This document shows positions 60,370 to 64,000 of a stretch of 64,000 bases of DNA, in pieces. The position numbers were made by a program, and so were the translations under genes. The notes below the pieces were generated by a model. That model did no database searches. It was not told the DNA's origin and saw only the letters and a program-made list of their open reading frames with translations. The stretch lies in NCBI GenBank assembly GCA_030015575.1, contig CM057342.1, positions 261,292,867-261,356,866 of the forward strand. Reading direction: 5' to 3'. Position 1 is the first letter of the stretch; every line of letters begins with the position of its first letter. This DNA comes from Agapanthus africanus (lineage: Eukaryota > Streptophyta > Magnoliopsida > Asparagales > Amaryllidaceae).

Positions 60370-60777
60370 GTCTTCCCCCTTAAATAAATTCGGTCCCCGA
60401 ATTTAAATTTAAACCCCTCAAATACTAAAACATTTCAGTAAAATGATCAAGTCGTCGTTGCTCCGAAATCAATAATACTTAAAACACATCTCAGCGCAAT
60501 GCATGCGCATGAAGAACGAGTATATAACTCAAAATCAAAACTCCGTCAAGCATCCCGCAATTTTCGGAGTTATGGTGAAGATACCAATGTCAAAGTCCAG
60601 TACAAAAACCAACATGATATACATCAAAACTATAGCATGCACATAGTACGCATCGTTGTAAACGCATCAAAACATCTGAAAATAAATGCATTCCAAACCT
60701 TTTTCAAGTCGTTGTGCGATGCGCGTAACACGGCACAAGTAGCGGACGTTTATTGTAACGAAATAACTATCTATATA
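60370..60777 (-). other. Truncated internal domain INT3 of the array
   Basis: It matches the polypurine-tract side of INT1 and INT2 (compare 32600-33013), then stops at CTATCTATATAT. Element C's LTR follows at once. The primer-site side and any fourth LTR are missing. Confidence 0.85.
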
Positions 60778-62271
60778 TGAGCTAAAAGACCAAATAGAAA
60801 TTAAACCATGGTTTATGTTATGGTTAACATAAGAAGGGTGTAGAAGAAATGCAACCATGATTTAATCTCATTTTCTTTTTCTCAATAACAAAATATATAT
60901 AGATATTTATTCCATGTGAGTCTTGCATAGCCATCTCCAAGGTATCATCAACCATGACACATGTATACATGCATGTGTGCATCAATATCAATATATATAC
61001 ATACATACATTCATGCATACATCATAAAGAAAAGGGTTTAATAAATGAGATAATTGGTCATTAATATTAAATCAACACTTGATTTAATAATCCGGTCATA
61101 TCACATACGACCCAACCAATAGAAAATGCCCGATTAAAATGCGGTATCATATACACGCATTTAATCAAGCTCCCGCGCATATCCCCATATGCACCCCCAC
61201 ATCATTTCGCTTGAGCTAGGAAACCCCTTTGTGGGACTCTAAGACTCGTCAATACGTTAGCAGTAGGCAGTGATCATATCACATACCCACAAACCGTCAG
61301 TGGCACTAGCTGTACGTAACGGCTCCCAAGTATTGAGCGATCAGAAGAAAAACAAGCGAACCTGTCAAAACTCCCATCGAGCCAACTGGCCACACTTACC
61401 GTACAGTCCGGTCTCTTCGTCAGATATGCTGCATATCGAGTCTAGGGATGGCATCATCGACCCCAATAACTCAATAAGTCATGCCGGTATAATGCCTATA
61501 ACAGATCGAGAAACTACTGATAACACTTATCAGTAAATCTCATCAACCCTGGCCAGGGACTTCCTGTTATAGCCAATCGAGCATAGCGCAACATCAACCC
61601 CTAATACCGGGAGAGACGAAACCCCTCCAATCGCTCATTGCCTCCATGTGTCTCGGGACTGTACCCAAAATCCACCTATTTGCACGACTCAATAGAGCCG
61701 TGGTAGGGTGGAAATCAAAGTACAGTAGGAGCACACACAAGACTCTATGACGATCTCGGGTCTACAGACTAACCTGTACCAATGTCACCTGAGAACTGCT
61801 ATCCGACGATAGATATAATACCATATAGGAGTTCTCGGCGAGTCCGTTTAGTGTACCCAGTCTCCATTGAGCACCCGTATACAATCTTTGATGTCAAACA
61901 CCAATGGATATAGGATCATCCATCGCCCATCATATGGGTCAAGAAATGTATACTCTAGTCTACTCTGGAATATCGATGCCCCGTCTCGATACACCCACGA
62001 CTAGGAACATTTTAAGGATATACTTATAAACTACACATGTCCCACTAGTATGACCTGCATCATAATCCCAGTAGTCAAGCAAATATCCTAAGGGCTTTAT
62101 CAACATGTACCAAATGAGTAATACGCATGATCAAGTGAACATATCAAGATAAAGAGTAACCAGATAGTATACTATCATGTCGAGCAAGAATGTCCTCTGA
62201 ATATATATATATACACATACCGATACATCCACTATCAAATAATGGCCTCTAGGGCATACATATAACCAACA
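60778..62271 (-). repeat. Element C 5' LTR, second piece (U3 side)
   Basis: It matches 3251-4528 and 6663-6876. It ends CCAACA on the plus strand, which is the LTR start TGTTGG on the minus strand. About 20 bases between this piece and 28248 are missing relative to 3228-3250. The site near 62050 is the unoccupied version of solo LTR A's target. Confidence 0.9.
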
Positions 62272-62276
62272 ATAGG
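62272..62276. repeat. Probable target site of element C (right side)
   Basis: ATAGG lies next to C's LTR end. The matching copy would be left of the window, so this is unconfirmed. Confidence 0.5.
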
Positions 62277-63483
62277 AACAATAATCCGGATGATGGATCC
62301 CGTTTATTTGTTCGGGATGCCGAGACTCCGGAAGCATCATCATTTGGTGCTTCATGACAAGGTTGAATATTTTCCTTGTCTTGTCTTGAGGGAAAGAGTA
62401 TTCCCGGCCCATCTTCTTCATAAAGGACGGGTTCCAGCTGGCTTTTCCTCGAGTGTACGGCTTCTTGGATCCGTTTTGCTGTTTTCAGGCGTTGTTTGCT
62501 TTCTTTGCCTTATTTTTACCTCTATTTCGGGATTTTCCTTCGAGGCGAGAACGTACAGCTGGCTGAGGATGAAGGGTATTGTAGTCTTCTTTCTCTGCGG
62601 ACTGTTGGTTGAGGCGTTGCGTCCTGGCCTTATCATAGATAGCCATTTCGCGGCTGCGATCGTCCCAGATCTTTTGACAAGCTTCTTGTATTAGCTTATC
62701 AACTTGTTCTTCGAACGATGAATTTGACATTCTTAGAGCGGGATTTTTCTCTGTTTCAACATCACAGCTAATTGGAAGAGCATTCCCTTCTTCACCGAAG
62801 TTGTTTATGACGCGGCTGCTGCCGAATCGCTTCCGTTTCTTAAACCGAACGTATCCGAGCCCGGTTGTCTCCATCTTCCCGTTAGGCAACTTTCGCTGGG
62901 TCCCAGGGATATCCTAAATCTTCTTATAGAATCGGGCTTGTCGATTAGTTTGTTCGAGGGGTACACCTTGACATCTTAACATCCTTTTCAGTCCCTCCGC
63001 GTAATATCTTGACAGACGGATTGGTTGGAGCCTGTCGAGTACAAAATCAGCACCGTGCCAGACTTCCTTTTCTACTCTGGTCTCCGTAGATTGGTAGAAG
63101 AGGATCGCATTTTCACCTCTTCGCCTGGGAGGTACGTAGAAAGTCTTTAGCTCTTGCACGCTATATGTATCAAGCGCATCGAGTTCTTTATAATGCCGAG
63201 GCGGAACTATGGTGATTTGTAAACTCTAATCGGCCTCAGTAAAGGTTTGTGCTGATGGGCAGACGGAGAACATGACATTCGCCTCGTCCTCAGAGTCACT
63301 GCCAAAAACCAAAATAGGAGTAGATGGTCTGGACTTGTTGCCTTGGGGTTGCCCCGAGTAGACTATTTCTTCATCTTCCTCGGTGTCGCTCCTAAAAATC
63401 GGGATGGTGGCGACGGGCTTCTGTTTAACCTCCGGCTTATGACACCTTTCCGTATCCTGGTCGGAAGTACTTTGCGTCTTCAT
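62277..63483 (-). pseudogene. Ty3/gypsy (Tat/Athila-like) gag-pol fragment, zinc-knuckle side
   Basis: One minus frame runs 63483 to 62277 with stops at 63226, 62914 and 62485. From upstream to downstream: an acidic stretch (SDTEEDEE, GSDSEDEAN), YVPPRRRGE, LDRLQPIRLSRYYAEGL, TGLGYVRFKKRKRF, a basic low-complexity stretch, then REYSFPQDKTRKIF...LPESRHPEQINGI...DYCSY. The last part resembles the segment before the CCHC knuckle in Tat-type gag (family knowledge). Element C inserted right after DYCSY. No functional product is expected. The order relative to the protease at 63.5-63.9 kb is unusual. Confidence 0.7.
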
Positions 63484-63535
63484 ATTTCTGGACTTCGTTT
63501 ACCGAGAACGGGTTTAGTTCCCCCGTAACGGTGTA

Positions 63536-64000
63536 TTACAAGCCGTACATGAAATACTGCATACACTGATGTTGTGTAGAAGGGATGACGTTATACTTGT
63601 GTAACCAAGGCCTGCCGAGCAGAGCATTATAGCAAGTCTTGGCGTCAATGACGTGAAATTTGATGTCAGTGACGAGCAATCCGAAGCGTAACGTCAGAAT
63701 TACGGACCCAAGCGTCCGCGATGACTGTGAATCGAACCCAAAGATAGTAATTTTGTCCCGAGCCTGGTGATAAATGTTCATGCAAATCTCCTTCAGTACC
63801 TTCACGTTGAGGAAGTTGACGGAGGACCCATTGTCGACAAGGATTTTGCCTATCTTGATGTCGTGGCTATACCCGGTGACGTATAGAGGACGGTTGTGCT
63901 CACACGTTCCGAGGAGGAGACCTCGTCGCTAAATGTGATGTCAGCTGTGTGAACCTCTGCCAGCTCGTCCTTCATCTTCTTTTCTGCAAGGAAAGCTTGG
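63536..64000 (-). pseudogene. Ty3/gypsy retropepsin-like protease fragment
   Basis: Minus strand from the window edge: AFLAEKKMKDELAEVHTAD then ITFSDE, a one-base frameshift near 63918-63924, then LLLGTCEHNRPLYVTG, ILVDNGSSVNFLN (about 63821-63840), TLGSVILTLRFG, FHVIDAKTCYNALLGRPWLH and PSTQHQCMQYFMYG with a stop at 63536-63538. These are the hallmarks of the aspartic protease in plant Tat/Athila-like gypsy elements. DNG replaces the DTG/DSG signature and is common in that group (family knowledge). The frameshift and stop make it a relic. It continues beyond the window. Confidence 0.82.

Larger units (their letters stand above)
28249..60777 (-). mobile_element. Tandem array of a non-coding long-LTR retroelement (LARD-like): LTR1-INT1-LTR2-INT2-LTR3-partial INT3
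   Basis: Three LTRs of about 4.35-4.39 kb (after removing later insertions) alternate with two internal regions of exactly 2,873 bp each. At 60370-60777 there are 408 bp of a third internal region. Each full internal domain has an initiator-Met primer site on one side and a polypurine tract on the other. No gag or pol motif is visible in either. Long LTRs around a short non-coding interior match the LARD type, probably mobilised by a chromovirus (inference). The left end is a true LTR end. The right end is a truncation, so no target duplication can be shown. Confidence 0.85.

Noticed and set aside
1-64000. tRNA or rRNA genes
   Set aside because: The only tRNA-like matches are 12-base primer sites next to LTRs. 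I saw no cloverleaf or rRNA sequence.

Overview
The window looks like heterochromatin from a large-genome flowering plant. It is made almost wholly of LTR retrotransposons nested inside one another. The plant assignment rests on Ty1/copia gag-pol with a CCHC knuckle and the order protease, integrase, RT, RNase H; initiator-Met primer sites (TGGTATCAGAGC); 5-bp target duplications; and a Tat/Athila-like Ty3 fragment. I found no host gene, tRNA, rRNA or CRISPR array. The many short open frames lie in LTRs and leaders and look like chance.

Layout, oldest layer first. (1) A decayed Ty3/gypsy fragment on the minus strand (62272-64000) is the oldest recipient. (2) Element C, a decayed Ty1/copia on the minus strand, inserted into that fragment. 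Its pieces run from 2712 to 62271: 3' LTR at 2712-4528 and 6658-6876, pol at 6909-8811 and 19362-20597, gag at 24629-25388, leader to 27684, 5' LTR at 27698-28248 and 60778-62271. (3) C was later hit by copia D (1-2711, running off the left edge), solo LTR A (4529-6657), complete copia B (8817-19356), solo LTR E (20598-24623) and a 32.5-kb minus-strand tandem array of a non-coding long-LTR element (28249-60777). The array reads LTR1-INT1-LTR2-INT2-LTR3-partial INT3. (4) LTR2 of the array holds solo LTR G (38291-41513). LTR3 holds a young copia element F (48752-58784), the only one with an uninterrupted gag-pol frame.

Most junctions are exact to the base: TG...CA ends with TSDs TGATC (A), GATTC (B), CCAAC/CCGAC (E), GCCAT (G) and TGCTA (F). 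Several empty sites occur in sister copies within the window.

Elements A/D, B, C and F are relatives. They share a block in mid-LTR and, where a leader is present, an unusually structured leader. About 190-200 nt past the primer site B, C and F each have a long hairpin built from different sequence. Further on they carry three copies of a small stem-loop with a conserved core and covarying arms. The long-LTR family carries arrays of 5-6-bp-stem hairpins, mostly with 7-nt loops, whose stems change in a compensatory way. These RNA- or DNA-structure arrays are the best candidates for something undescribed. F, though young, lacks 25 residues of RNase H. B lacks gag, which is replaced by a segment containing three successive hairpins. 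Both may therefore depend on proteins from other copies.
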